The notes: a model not told the origin generated them from the letters alone. A stretch of 64,000 bases of DNA from Serripes groenlandicus (GCA_031761405.1 JASEVX010000353.1:1-64000), one strand, 5' to 3'. Shown: positions 40,101 through 55,100, counted from the first letter of the stretch. Numbers and translations: made by a program.

Positions 40101-43100
40101 GTTTTCAAAGTCGTCTGCTGCAGATCTGTTCTATGTAATAAAGGTTGAATATATATTCTCTTACCTGTTCCACCTGCCCAGGTGTTTCCTCCCACATGAG
40201 GTTCATTTTTGGAGTCAGTTTTACCATGTTTGGGGTCGTCTGCTGTACGTCCACTCTCTCTATCATACGTCACCTTCAAGATATATCAATTCACATATAT
40301 TAACCCTTTCCCACATTCAACAAATCTGCAGCAGACGACTTTGAAAACATAGCCGAATCTTTTTGGAAACTCCCTTTACATGAATGTACAATAATTGAAT
40401 AGAGTTGAAAACATGATGACACAAGGAGAAATTGCTCGTTTTGAGCAATTTCTTCTTTTGTCGCCATGTTTTCAAAAAGCCGTCAGAAAGTGTCTATATG
40501 AGGGAAAGGGTTAAGGAAAACAAACATTTTGTCACAATGTTTTGAACTCTTTCATTAACCCTTTCCAAGATAAAAGAAAATCAGCAGCAGACGACGTTTT
40601 AAAGATTTAGAAAAAAATATGGAAAATCTCAATAAATGAAGGTATCATTATTAAATAGAGTCTAAAATATTGTCACTAAAGGAGAAATTGCTAATTATGA
40701 ACAATTTCTCCTTTTGCCACAATGTTTTCGAAAGTTATCTGCTGTAGATGCATCAAAATAGATCTGCAATTGGGAAAGGGTTAATAGAGATTTTCTATAA
40801 ATTTGTCTAGATATTTTTTAAAGTTGTCTACTGCAGATAATCATTTAGGGGTTTAGCTGATATTATATTTAAAGCTTTGAAGATAAAAGTGTTATTTTTT
40901 GTATAGTGGAAGTTTATTTTAGATCCAAAATTGAGATTTTTGTGTGGGAAAAGGAAGAATTGCTCATGATAAATTAAGGTCTGGATCCAAAATCATTGCA
41001 TAAAGATAGTGTGATGAAGTGTTTGTTTAATTGGGTTTTTACGCCACTTTCAACATTATTTCAGTTATATCACGGCGACAGTTCACTTAATCATGATCCC
41101 TGGGTAAACAAACCAGTACTAGGCTAGAAAATGTGCCTTTACTGTCGTGCCGCGACTGGGGATCGAACCTGAGACACCCGGTTTCAAGTCCCCGACGCTA
41201 ACCACTCGACCCAAGCAGATTCCTTGTGATGAAGTGACAGTATGACCAATTTCTCCTTTTCCCAGAATGTTCTCAACTAAGTATCAAAATCATGCATCAA
41301 GTTAATTGTTTTATCATCAAAAGTTCTTCAAAGCTATCATCTGTAAAATACCCTATGAAGTAAACTGCACACTACAACACAATGCATGGACAAAAAAATA
41401 ATATCATAAGGAAAGGCAGCCAATGTTCATCATGAATTAGCCTCCTTTTTAAACCCATTACCACATTCATCAAATCTGCAGCAGACGACTTTGGAAACCA
41501 GAATTCGCTACAAATGAAAATTGACTTATTGAATAGAGTTGAAAATAGGCAAAAGATTATTTTGTTTAGTTTGTGTAATTTCTCCTTTTTCCCCAATTGT
41601 TCTTAAAAGGCATCTACAGCAGATGCTTCAAGGGTTAAACAATATTTTAAAATATATGTGTCATGCATACTGAGAATTCCATATTTTTAAGGCAATAAAT
41701 AGTTTAACCATTTCCCACATAATACAAATCTGCAGCAGTTAAATTTGTAAACATCTATGGAAAACTATGAAACTATTATGTAAATGAAAGTATAATTACA
41801 TAGAGCTGAAAACATTGTTGCAAAATGAGAAATTGCTCATAATGAGCAACTTATGCTTTTGTCACAATGTTTTAAACTCTTATTCAATAATTATACTTTC
41901 ATCTTTTGTCACAATATTTTCAAAAGATGCCTGCTGCAGAGGCATCAAAATGCATCTGTATGAGGGAAAGTATTAAAATAGCATTTTAACTTTCATGCAT
42001 AATGATTAAAGCCTGCCTTTTTAATAATGTTTTCATATGTATGTGTCGAAACTGATAAATGCATATTTATAATAGGTTAGAATATTATTGACAATTTGTT
42101 ATTAACATGCATAAGGCAAAAATATCAAATAGCCCTTTTTAACCCTTTCCCACATACAACAATTCTGCAGCAGACGACTTTGAAAACATATAAACAGAAA
42201 TGTAGAAAATCTCTATAAATGAAGGTTTAACCATAGATTAGAGTAGAAAACATTGTGGCAAGAGGCGAAATTGCTTGTTACAATGTTTTCAAAAGTCATC
42301 TGCTGCAGAGGCATCAGAAAGCGTTTATTTGTGGAAAAGGGTTAAACTTAGTACAGCACTGAAAATCAACATCTTAACCCTTTCCCTCATCGAACAATTC
42401 TGCAGCAGACGACTTTGAACATATTTTGTCAACAAGAGTACCGCAAACGGTACATAATACGCCCGTCAGGAACTTCTTTGTAAGTTTCCTCTTTGTTTTG
42501 ATATATTGTTTGTTTGTAAAAAGTTAATAAAGTCGTTCAGGAATAAGTTGTTAAAGAATGGGAAACTATGAAAAATGCATAATTCATGCAGAAATTGACA
42601 AATATTCTAAGTCCAAAAAGGGGCATAACTCATTCAAAAGTTGATGAAATCCGAGGAAATGTGAACTTGATCTGTGACACATGATTACAAAGCCATATAC
42701 AAAATTTCAAAAAGGGGCATAACTCATTCCAAAATTGACGAAATTCGAGGAAATGTGAACTTGATCTGTGACACTTGATTACAAAGCCATATACATAATT
42801 TCAGCTCAATACATCAAAGCATGTAGAAAAAAAGTGCGGAAAACAAATATTCTAAGTCCAAAAAGGGGCATAACTCATTCAAAAATTGACGAAATCCCAG
42901 GAAATATGAAGTTGATCTGTGACACATCACTACAAAGCCTTATACAAAATTTCAGCTCAAAAGCTCAAAGTATGTAAGAAAAACGTGCGGAAAACCCGAA
43001 CGGATGGACGGAGGGACGGAGGGAGGGACATGACCATACCATAATACGTACCGTTTTTAAGAAACAGTCGTATAAAAAATAGAAAATCTATATACAGTTA

Positions 43101-46100
43101 AGAACATCTTGAAATTGACAAATATACCGTTCACGCTCCGCTCATGTTCCAATCCGCTCTCAAAGCGTTCACTCATTCATAACATTGTGATTGCTTTATT
43201 TCGTTCCGTTCAGATTGAGCGCTTTTTTACGCTCACTCGGAACGCTTTTTTTCGATCAAAATCCGTTCAACGATTTGATTGGCTTAAATTAATTTTGTTT
43301 CGTTTATATTATTTTTTACTTAACCCTAAATATCAACAAACGATCTAGAGGTTTTTTAGCACAATCGTTAGTAGCAAATCGTATTACGAAAATGATCACA
43401 TTAATAATATTTGTTACATTCTAATTCAATTGGATACTTGAGTGTCTTATAAAACAAAAGTTTAGTATACAAATATGACTTTAAATAAAATAGTTTCGTA
43501 AAATTATTATCTGATAGTTATTGCAACCGTTCAATGAACGAATGATTGGATTTTTGCAATCATTATGATTGTTTCGTTCAGAGCGCAAAATTCCGTTCCG
43601 CTCATAAAGTGTTCCAACTTCGTTCCAATCACGCTCACGATCCAATCACGTTCCGCTCAGATTGTCAATTTCATGATGTTCTTAACTGTAATTGTTTGGA
43701 TAACCTATGACTAAAAGTGGAAAACATTGTGGCAAAAGGAGAAATTGCTCGTTTTGAGCAATTTCTTCTTTTGTCACTATGTTTTCAAAAAGCCGTTTGC
43801 TGCAGAGGGGTCAGAAAGCATCTAAGGGTTAAACTTACTTGTAAAGGCTTTCCATCTTGCCAGCCAATCATATTCTTCCATTCTCCAAAAGATCTTTGCA
43901 AATTTGATAGACTGGTTTCCCAAATTCTAACACATCCACCAACATCCACAGTAACCAGTCCATCATTGCTGCAGCCGGTTGTGAGTAAACTAGTATCTGA
44001 TACTTTGAATAACCAGGATGCATATGGAGATTGCTTTGTGGCACTGAAAAATAAATCATTTCAACAGTTTTTCAACAAGAAACCATTCAAAATGAACATA
44101 TCCCTTTCCCACATACAAAAAATCTGCAGCATTCACTTTTAAAAACTTTAAAAACATTAAGACAAATGGAAAATCTCTATAAAAGACCACTTGCCATTTT
44201 GAATACAGTTGAAAACATTATTTTAAAGGCAAAATGAAAAATTGTTCATGATGAGCATTTTCTCCTGATGATAGTGCTGCACTTTGTGCATCTAGATGTA
44301 CTTATGCCATATTCACAAACAGTATGGATTCTGGATATCATTAAGTGACACAACAAAGAGAACATGCGATTGAACGACTGATCACTCTCAATAAATGCAA
44401 TCCTCCCTTGTTAGATAGACACACCCTATTAAAGCAAACAGCAGGATTTCTTAAAGAAGACAATTTCCCGCTAAATCTAAGCATAATATGACACACCAAG
44501 TGATCATCTCTTTAAACAACTTAATTCGATGAAATTCCAGGACAGAATTTTATTCAAAAAAGCTATATTTGTCTATAAATCTTTAAAAAGTTTATCTCCC
44601 GATTACATTTGTAACATGTTCACAGAAAACAACAAAAAAGTGTCATGCCGGCAATGCAGGCAATACAAAATATGTACTGAATTAGATAGTCACCTTGGAA
44701 CTGGTATGTAACGGAGCTTGTGATTGATCAGATCTGTTACTTCTAACACACCACTCACACTTCGTTTCTTTTCTGTAACAGATGTAAACAAAATTAATAT
44801 CAACAACATTTCTATATTGATGGAACTAACAAAACATCTATAGTTAAGTATGTATGTTATCAAATCTGGTCTAAAGTTATGCATCCAATTTTCAAATTGT
44901 GTAAGCTGTTTTAATTATCTTTTTATCTTATTGATTAATCGGCTTGAGCTTAGTGCAGCTTTCAATACTATTTCAGTTATCCCACATATAGATGCTTTCT
45001 TTCGTCTCTACATCAGACAACTTTTTAGATACATTGTGGCAAAAAGAGAAACTGCTCACTTATAAAGCTTCTTGGCGAACAGAAGGATGCTGATCAATAC
45101 TTTACAGAAGTAACATAGCTCATACATGTAGTACCTTGAGGGATAACATCATCTGGAGCTTTCCATGATGGCAGAGTTCTGACCACTTGACCGCAGTCAG
45201 GTAAATACACGACGGCTTGGGACGGACTTGGGTTACTTGATTTACTGACCAGTCCAAACAGGGGGTCACTAGCGTTGAAATCATCATCTTTAATGGGGTC
45301 TCGAGGGCTTTTGTACACTTCTGTTTGGCTCTGTTAAAGAGTGATAAACGGTTAATCTAATAGGAGCCCCTTCATGTAAAAGCAAAGAAATTTGCTTTTA
45401 TGAAAAGAGTAGATCAGCCTGTGCATCTACACTGTTCATATATTACTTACATAAATTTGTTAGAATATTATGTCAACTTGTGATAGATTCTGATAAGATG
45501 GAGCAGGCTGATATGAACCTACACTGTTCAGAATGCAAACTTTTCTATGTTTCCCCATAGATGGTCTCATATGATTTGAATAGTCTTGTAAACAAAGAAG
45601 GAAAAATATGTTATATCCAAGACATTGGATGAGTTAATTTGATGAAGAGTTAAAAAGAAGAAAAAAGTATATCACATTTGCAAAATTGGAATCTAAATTT
45701 TGATATAGATTTAGAAACATTGTCTGGAAAAAAAGAGGAAATTACTTAATTTGAGCAATAAATCCTTTTTTCACAACGTTTTCAAAAGTCATCTGCAGCA
45801 TATGGCGTAAGATGTCTGTATATATCCACTTTCCCACACTTTTTGCCTCTATCCAATAATTTAGCTTTCACTAACAGAGTCTTTTCATAATTTTGCCTAG
45901 ATGTGTTCAAAGTCGTCTGCTGCTGATTTTTTGTAAGTGGGAAAGGGTTAAGTCAATATGAACAAAAACAAAGTTACTTACCGCATCTGGGAATCCACGT
46001 AAGATGCTGGCATACGAATCTGGCGTTACCATCACTCGGTTTGAACCTGAAACCTCCTGGCCAAGTGCCGCCGTTAAAGCTTCGTCGGACAAAGGTGTTG

Positions 46101-49100
46101 TCCTTATTGACTGGAGTCTTAGATTCAAACCTAGAATTGTAAATTAATTCATTGATTTGTGTTTTTAACGCCATTTTCAACAATTTTCGAATCATATCAC
46201 AGTGGTCAGTACACCTACTCATGTATTTTACAAATGAAGACAAATGAACCAATTTGTTTAACCATTAACTAATTTTGTTTAAACTTATTTATTTTACATC
46301 GATTGCGAAACAAGCCTTTGGCTTAGATTAATCACTCTTGATGTCTGCTTCCTGGAGACTTAACCAGTGCTCGCGCCGTTTGTGTGGAAAAATCCCAAAG
46401 TCAGGACCCGCTCATCACGGGACTCGAACCAGGGACCTTTGATACGAGAGGCCGACACTCTACCTCTGCACCACTGTCTTCCACAACCATTAACTAATAG
46501 CAGATGACTATTGACAAAATTTTGGCAAAAGAAGCAATTGTTCAAAATGAGCAATTTCTCCTTTTGTTAGAATGATTTTAAACCTATTCAATAATTACAA
46601 TTTCATTAAGAGATATTTTCCAAAAAGAATCCCAGATATTTGACATGACATTCATATAGAAGACAAATTTAAACATTGCATTGTGAAAAAGGGAGAAATT
46701 ACTTAAAAGCATTTAAAGGTCACAGTGGCCTTTAATCTATTGATATAAAACCAATAAATTCATTGAAAGCCCCACCACAAGGGTTGTTATTCCTACTTCA
46801 AACATACAGAGACTTGCAGGGAACCATTTCCCTCATGTAGTTAACATTTCTATACAAATCCCCCCTAACCATGCCATCGATATGGCTTCAGACAGTCGGG
46901 CAGATGGATGAACGATATTAAAATCATAAATCTGTCTGCCTATTGTGAGGTACAATATGAGTAAATAAATGATGATGACCAGACTGACTTACTTATATGA
47001 ACTTCCAAGGGCCGAACATAATGGAATTAAAATGTTGCTCATATCATTCAGGGACACTATATACAGGGATATGAAGCGAATCGATAAGCTCCGTTATCTT
47101 CGCCTCGCTGTAAGAAAAGCGGTCATTAGCCGCTCTGGTCATTATCCACTTCGTACATTCATTTCCGCGATGGCTATCGATGTAGATAGACGGATGTTTT
47201 ATTAAAATTAATAAGTTTAAAAAGGAATAACCGAGAATGTAAGTACATAACATAATTTCTATCTTTTTTTCTTACATTTACGTTAATTTTGAGCTTGTAT
47301 TTAAACAAAAAATGATAGTTATTGCAACGAGTTTTTGAAGTCGATATTTTCCACAAAATTGTGGTCAAAAAATTCAAAACGAAGAATATAGGCTATGTGG
47401 GGGACCGCCATGTGTTCTATATTGCCGTTATAAACACATTTCAATGTTATATTATAAAAGATCATTGGCCAAACTGTGTCCCTATTATTTTAATATAGCT
47501 GATGTTTGCCGGAAATTTTCTAGAATTGTTTGTGAAAGCTTGTGAACAAATGCGATGAATTTTAAAAAAGATGACGACCATTTTGTCAAAATAACGAATC
47601 GGGGCTTTGCAAAACACCATTTACTGTTCAATGTGGCCTTTGTAAATACATTGAAAGGTCAGATTGTAAAAGTTAAATGATCAATCTTGGTTTAAATTAT
47701 TTTTACAAATCTGTTGTATGCAATGAAGAATCTAATATTGTCAGAGAAAAAATGATAAAAAATGCGATGAAATTTAACAAAATTGTGGTCAATAAAGTCA
47801 AAACGAAGAATATAGGCTATGCGGGGGACCGCCATGTGTTCTATATTGCCGTTATAAACACATTTCAATGTTATATTATAAAAGATCATTGGCCAAACTG
47901 TGTCCCTATTATTTTAATATAGCTGATGTTTGCCGGAAATTTTCTAGAATTGTTTGTGAAAACTTGTGAAAAAATGCGATGAATTTTAAAAAAGATGACG
48001 GCCATTTTGTCAAAATAACAAATAGGGGCTATGCAAAACATCAATTACTGTTAAATATTGCTGTTATAAACACATTCAAAGGTCAGATTGTAAATGTTAA
48101 ATGATCAATCTTGGTTTAAATTATTTTACAAACCTGTATGTATTCAATGGAGAATCTAATATTGTCTGAGAAAAAATGCGATGAAATTTTAAAAAAATGG
48201 CGGAGATTTAGAAAAATAACGAATCGGGTTTATACAAAACATTATTTGCGGTTCTATATTGCCAATATATATACATTTAAAGGTCAGATTGATAATGTTG
48301 AATGATCAATGTTGGTTTAAATTATTTTCACAAACCTGTTGTATGCCGAGATTCACCTAGAATTGTTTGAGAAAAACTGAGAAAAACGCGGATAAATTTT
48401 AACAAAGGGCGACCAATTAATGAAAATTATGGGTACCTAGATTTGTGTGTAACTTTCCAACAATTAATTCATGATATAAGGTTTTTAATCAATGAAATAT
48501 ATCCCTGTTTTAACAACGAAGGCAAAGTGTATAATCATTATTCAATGTTAATTTATTTCAGAATGGGCAAACTTCATGGCAGCAGAAGGGGACGAATTGG
48601 CAGGAGGCCAAAGAAAACGAAAAACAAATGCACTCCTTTAGCAAAGAAAGCTAGGAAATCAATAATTATATGATATACAGTATAATATTAAAACATTGGT
48701 ACATGTACATGAATGAATGTATATACGTAACATGTATTAAAATATTGGTATATGAATGAAAGTGAAAGTTAACCCTTTCTCACATAAAACAAATCTGCAG
48801 TAGACGACCTAGAACATCATAGACAAAATATCAAAGAACAAGTGTTGAATAAAGTTAAAAACATTGTGACAAAAGGAGCCATTATGAACAATTTCTCCTT
48901 TTGTTGTACTGTTTTCAAAAGTCGTGTGCTGCATCCAAAAATGATTGTCAAGATTCTTGAGCATTTTTTTTCCTTTAAAAAAATGGTTTGCCCTTTTTTA
49001 TTAAATCATAATTACATTTACAATCTTAGATATATTTGCAAAATGAATGGCCAAGTATGAATTCGAATTTGTCTGCTGCAGATGTTTGAATGTCGAGAAG

Positions 49101-52100
49101 GGTTATTAATAAGAGTTTAATTACCAATTAGCCCATTTCCCTGTATGAACAATGAAAGGGTTATAAAACCAATTAATTAGTATGTAACCAACACATATGG
49201 AACACGACAGGAACACGACAGGAAATGATTGCATAATGTTACATAACATAAGTCACCCTGCCATCTGGTCAGTGTGATATTATAGACCTCTTTAGAATTG
49301 CATATATTTTATTGTTTTGGGCCACCTCAATCAAGAGATAATCTCATGTTTTCAATAACAATCTGTTTTTCCATCAAACGATTTTTTAATGAAAAAATAA
49401 TGTATTGTAATAACCAGTTATTGTTTTTATTTTGAAAAGATTAAAATACCACTTGACTAAGACTTCTTGATAAAGAATAAATTATTTTACACAAATTTGA
49501 ATCTTTTGTCTATATTTTGTGTCCCTGGTTACTGTAAAGAGCGCTAGCAAATCAACGAAAACAGCCGTATTTGCACGCAAGTTACCGTTATCATACGCAA
49601 GTGAAGGTCTAATTATCACCAGCTTGCATTGAAATCATTTAAAAAACAAAAGAACGGAGAATATCAAAGCAGACCTCTAAATTTATCTTTTAATATGATA
49701 ATTATAAGGTCATATTTGGACAGCTTTTTTAACCCATTAGTAAATATCTCTCTTTCGACGTTCTCAAATATCAGGGAGGTACACGCAGTGTCATGAACCC
49801 CTAAAACAGCAATTTTTTTTTACTTCGCTTGGAACTTTTAAAAGAATTCGAAGAATCGTGGCAGGTATATATGAAATAAATATGCTGGGAGTCTATATTT
49901 TGTGTCCCTGGTTACTGTAAAGAGCGCTAGAAAATCAACGAAAACAGCCGTATTTACACGCAAGTAACCGTTATCATACGCAAGTGAAGGTCGTTATCTA
50001 TCGGAATGGGTAAATCAAAATGGCCGATACCTGTACGAAGTGAGGCCAACATATTACTGATAAGGCTGATGAAACCGCACGCGTTTCATATCCCTGTAAT
50101 ATAGTGTCCCTGTATCATTGAAGAAAATTATAACTGTTTCCCACATAAAGACACTTTTAGATGTGTAAGCAGCAGATGACTTTCCATCTTTTACCATGAT
50201 GTTTTCAAAATCTTTTGCAGCGGATTTGTTGTATGTAGGAAAGGGATAAGCTTATAGTATTTAATACTGTCACTGATCTAATCATAATATCAAATTCTTG
50301 TTCTTTGAACTTTTTGAAACATAAACATACCATTTCCTTCTTGTATTGGTTGAAGCACAAATCTGTCTCTCTCTTCTCTACTGACCACATATTTCCTGCA
50401 CATGAAAATTTTAAAATTAATCATTGAAATATTGCTTCTTACTAAGGGCTATTCCAGGAAAAAATGTATAGGAATGGGAGGAGGAAAGACAAGCCATTTT
50501 ATTTGGTGGGTGCGGGTATTTTTTAATTAAAAAAAATTAAAATTGCCCAAAAAATAATTAAAATTTGATAGGTAGTACCCTAAAAATCACTGGTCATTCC
50601 CCTCGGACATTTATTATTGGAAAAGCCCTTACTGTTAACTATGATTGTAACCCTTATCCTAATATGGCAATTTAAGAGTTGTTTGCCCTGAAAACATCGG
50701 ACGGGAAAATTAAAAATTGTAATATCTGCAAAATTGGTATAACAATTCTGGAACAAAGCCCAAAAGCCTGATAAATAACACAACAGCTTATTTCTCTTTC
50801 CCAACCCATTACACCGCCTCTGTGAAGTAATGGTTAGAGCATCAGTCTCAAGGGTGGGAGACCCGGGTTCCATCCCAGGTAGGGCCATACCAATGAATAA
50901 AAAAGAAGAGGTTTCTTCTCCTTTGCACTCAGAATAGCAGGGATTATATTGAAACTGAAGTGCTGGTGTCAGGATAAACTTACCAGCAGTACTGGTAATT
51001 TGACCCTGGTAATAACTTACCCCTTTCCCACATATAGACGCTTTCTTATGCCTCTGCAGCAGACGGCTTTTGAAAACATCGTGACAAAAGAAGAAATTGC
51101 TCAAAATATTTTTCAGTAATCATACTTTCATTTGTAGCGATTTTTCATGTTTTTGACTAAATATTTTGAACGTCGTCTGATGCAGAATTGTTGTAGGTGG
51201 GAAAGGGTTAAGTATTGCTGAAAGTGGCGTAAAAACACCAGTCAACCAATAAACCCATAACCTGATTTTATTAGCTGTAAATGTCTTAAATACTAGTTCA
51301 GAAAAAAGGAAACTGCCTAATGTTTTGAGCCTTTCCTACTTGCAGATCTGCAGCAGACGAATTGTGAAAACATCGTGACATACAGAGAAATTGCTCATTA
51401 TGGACATTTTCCCATTTTGACACAATGTTTAAAAATCGATTCAATAATTTTATTTTCAATTTTTCCCTTTCCCAATTGCAGACACTAGTTTTCTAGGAAT
51501 TTTCTTGGAGCATAAATTGTTTGAACGTAGAAAAAGCTCTGGAACTGACCTGTTAGTTTTAGCCTCTGTGACGATCCATTTGTTAACCTCCGTCTGATGA
51601 ACATCATGAATGTGTAATGGTAGGGAGACTGTTTGGGTAATACCTTCTAGTAAGCCAAGAACCTCCAGAAAATCACTGGGGAAATAATATATGTTTTTTA
51701 TCACATAAAGCCTTCTCTGGGTAGTCATAATCCAAATAACATAAATACCATATGGCACTTCTGGTTTGGTTTCCAGTCTTACGCTCAAGTCTTTTTTACA
51801 ACGCGGAAACCAAACTAGGAAAATGATGTCACGTCAGCGGTTTGACATTATGAAGTTTGTCACTGTGGTGCCAAAACTGGCAAATTTATAGTACATTTTT
51901 TTTAAATACGCCTCATAAATCATTTTCTGTGATAAATAGAATATCTCATTTGTGTTTAACTTATTATCACTTTTAATTTTTTTTTTTTAACTAAGCTGAA
52001 TAGAATATGATCTAGCCAAGGCTCACGACAAATCATCTTAGTAAACTCATTTAAAAAAGTGATAATAAATAAACACTCATAAAAACACTCATATTCATCA

Positions 52101-55100
52101 CATATTTTTCAGTGGAATAAAACCTTTATATAACTTAAATAGAAAAAATTGATGAGCGACCATCAAGTTAAACTTTAATCTCAATGTTGTCTATTAAAAA
52201 TCACATTTCAAATCTTTAACTCAAAATCACATTTCATATCTTTTACTCAAAATCACATTTCAAATCTTTTACTCAAAATCACATTTCAAATCTTTAACTC
52301 AAAATCACATTTCATATCTTTTACTCAAAATCACATTTCAATTTTTTTTATTTCTTTCAAAATCACGCTTCAAATCTTTTACTCAAAATCACATTTCAAA
52401 CCTTTTACTCAAAATCAAATTTCAAATCTTTTACTCAAAATCACATTTCAAATCTTTTACTCAAAATCACATTTCAAACCTTTTACTCAAAATCAAATTT
52501 CAAATCTTTTACTCAAAATCACATTTCAAATCTTTTACTCAAAATCACATTTCAAATCTTTTACTCAAAATCACATTTCAACTTTTTAACATCTAACATA
52601 ATTTTCCAAAACATATTTTTTTTCAAATCTGACTACACTGAAAAATATCCTACAGGTATGGTATTATTGATTTAACATTAACTTACCTATTTTTCTCATA
52701 AAATATCACAGTTCCATAATTATCAGGGGCCATTAGGGGACACATTCTGTAAGGGCTCTGTAAAGGAAAATTAGAATAGAAAAATAGTTAAGCCTTTTTG
52801 TTACATATTAGGACATTTTATGTGGAACTTATTTAAAAACAAGATGTGTTTGTGAAACACTGATGCCCCCCAATGGCAACATCTTGGTCAAAGGTCAAGG
52901 TCGCCAGGTCAAAAATGTTGGTACTGACAGAAAGGTCATGTCACAAGTAATACACATGTGAAATATGGTAGCCGTACCTGTTATGGTTGAAAAGTAGTGG
53001 TCAAGGTTAAAGTTTTTTTCGAGAATGGCAACATCTAGGTCAAAGGTCAAGGTCGCAAGGTGAAAATTTTTGGTACTGACAGAAAGGTCATGTCACAAGA
53101 TATACACATGTTAAAAAATAGTGGTCAAGGTTAAAGGTTTTTTTCGAGAATGGCAATATCTAGGTCAAAGGTCAAGGTCGCAAGGTGAAAATTTTGGTAG
53201 TGACAGAAAGGTCATGTCACAAGGTATACACATGTGAAATATGGTAGCCGTACCTGTTATGGTTCAAAAGTAGTCGTCAAGGTTAAAGTTTTTATCGAGA
53301 ATGGCAACATCTAGGTCAAAGGTCAAGGTCGCAAGGTGAAAAAGTTTGGTACTGACAGAAAGGTCATGTCACAAGGTATACACATGTGAAATATGGTAGC
53401 CTTACCTGTTATGGTTCAAAAGAAGTGGGGAAGGTTAAAAAAAAAATTGAGAATGGCAACATCTAGGTCAAAGGTCAACGTCGCAAGGTCAAAAATGTTG
53501 GTACTGACAGAAAGGTCATGTCACAAGGAATACACATGTAAAATATGGTAGCCGTATCTGTTATGGTTCAAAAGAAATGGCCAAGGTTCATTTTTTTTTC
53601 GAGAATGGCAACATCTAGGTCAAAGGTCAAGGTCGCAAGGTCAAACATTTTGGTACTGACAGAAAGGTAATGTCACAAGGAATACACATGTGAAATATGG
53701 TAGCCGTACCTGTTATGGTTCAAAAGAATTGGTCAAGGTTAAAGTTTTTTTCGTGCAGACAGGCCAAAAACTACATCTAGGTCAAAGGTCAAGGTCGCAA
53801 GGTCAAAAATGTTGGAACTGACAGAAAGGTCATGTCACAAGGAATACACATGTGAAATATGGTAGCCGTACCTGTTATGGTTCAAATGTAGTGGTCAAGG
53901 TTAAAGTTTTTTTTGTGCAGACAGACAGACAGACGTGCAGACGTGCAGACGTGCAGACAGACAGGCCAAAAACTATATGCCCCCCGAATCGGAGATTCCG
54001 GGGGGGGCATAAAAACCTGGATCAAATTCCTTACTTATCACTAAGTAATACTTAAATACTTAAAAGCATATTTCATCATTTTTGTTTCCCTAATATTTCA
54101 CAAAACATGAACGGTGGAATGTATTTCAGTAAATGACTCAGTTGAGATAAACAGTTAGTGTTCTGACTAACAACACCTGTAAATAAATGAAATCTTTTGA
54201 CATATTTATTAGGAAAACAAAAATGATGAAATACGATTTTAAGAATTGAAGTATTACTTAGTGTTAAGTGTTGTTGGTGGAATTGGGGCCTGGTCTTGCT
54301 TTAGGGGTATACAGATGTGATAAAGGAATAAACAAGAGCTGTCAGAGGACAGCATGCTCCACTTTTTCGTGCTTGCCAATAAAACAAAACTATTTTGGGT
54401 GGTACAGAAAACATAAGTTATTACTTTATCAAACTATTTATAAGCAAAGTACTTTATAAGTCATTAAAGGGTCCTAATTCTTACAAAAACCTTCAATGAA
54501 TTATGCACTATTGGCTGTTAGTGGAGGTATTGATGGTAAAAAGATATTGTAAGTGTTTATAAGCTATATCTCTAATGGTTTTGCAAAAAAGTGGGGTGGT
54601 ACGAAAAACTTAACCAAAATTCTAAGTGGATAAAGGGTCATAATTCTTACAAAAACATAGACAGGGTTATGAACTCTTGTCTGTTGATGGATGTAATGAT
54701 GGTGAATAAGTGTTGTAAGTTTCAAAGCAATATCTGTAATGGTTTTGAAAAAAAGTGAATTGGTACAAAAAAATTAACCAAAAGTCTATGTCAAAAAGGG
54801 CCATAATTCTTACAAAAACCTTGACAGAGTTATGTACTCTTGTCTGTTGATTGAGGTTATGATGGTGAATAAGTGTTGTAAGTTTAAAAGCAATATCTGT
54901 AATGGTTTTGACAAAAAATGAAATTGGAACAAAAAACTTAACCAAAATTATGTTTATATGTCTGCATCGGATGCGTCACAGTGCGCTTGCAAGAGGGAAA
55001 GGGTTATTTCTATTTGAATTTTGCGTTGAAACTCATGTAACATTTTGTAGCACCTAAATAAACCTCTAAACATTTAATGGTTAAAGTGGTTTAACCCTAA

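Larger units (their letters stand above)
42374..43832 (-). mobile_element. TTAA-MITE carrying two nested insertions
   Basis: Outer MITE: TTAACCCTTTCCCTCATCGA, CTGCAGCAGACGACTTTGAA, then insertion 1 (about 42,431-43,070), a short MITE piece (AAATAGAAAATCTATATA), insertion 2 (43,095-43,688), then GGATAACCTATGACTAAAAG, core GTGGCAAAAGGAGAAATTGC / GAGCAATTTCTTCTTTTGTC, and TCAGAAAGCATCTAAGGGTT then AA. The MITE copy at 60,863 shows the uninterrupted order. The right TTAA ends 6 bp from the donor of exon 11. Confidence 0.88.

Noticed and set aside
45974..46252. Alternative open frame over exon 8 of VWA8
   Set aside because: It does not join in phase with the neighbouring exons, and the other frame has the expected V-T-P-D-S-Y-A and G-F-P-D words.
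46969..47253. Overlapping ~70 codon open frames on both strands
   Set aside because: No recognisable domain, no splice-site support, located within a VWA8 intron.
48443..48673. 76-codon plus-strand frame with a basic, nuclear-signal-like end
   Set aside because: An acceptor-like TTTATTTCAG precedes part of it, but there is no donor, partner exon or known homologue that I can name; it adjoins the 210 bp tandem repeat.
27370..51000. tRNA genes (A-box/B-box-like sequences at 27,370-27,430, 38,093-38,170, 38,660-38,735, 41,150-41,220, 46,400-46,480 and 50,812-50,880)
   Set aside because: Each is the head of a SINE with tail and, in most cases, target-site duplication; cloverleaf pairing is incomplete.
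50580..51104. 174-codon minus-strand frame
   Set aside because: It reads across a SINE and a MITE in the antisense direction; not a gene.
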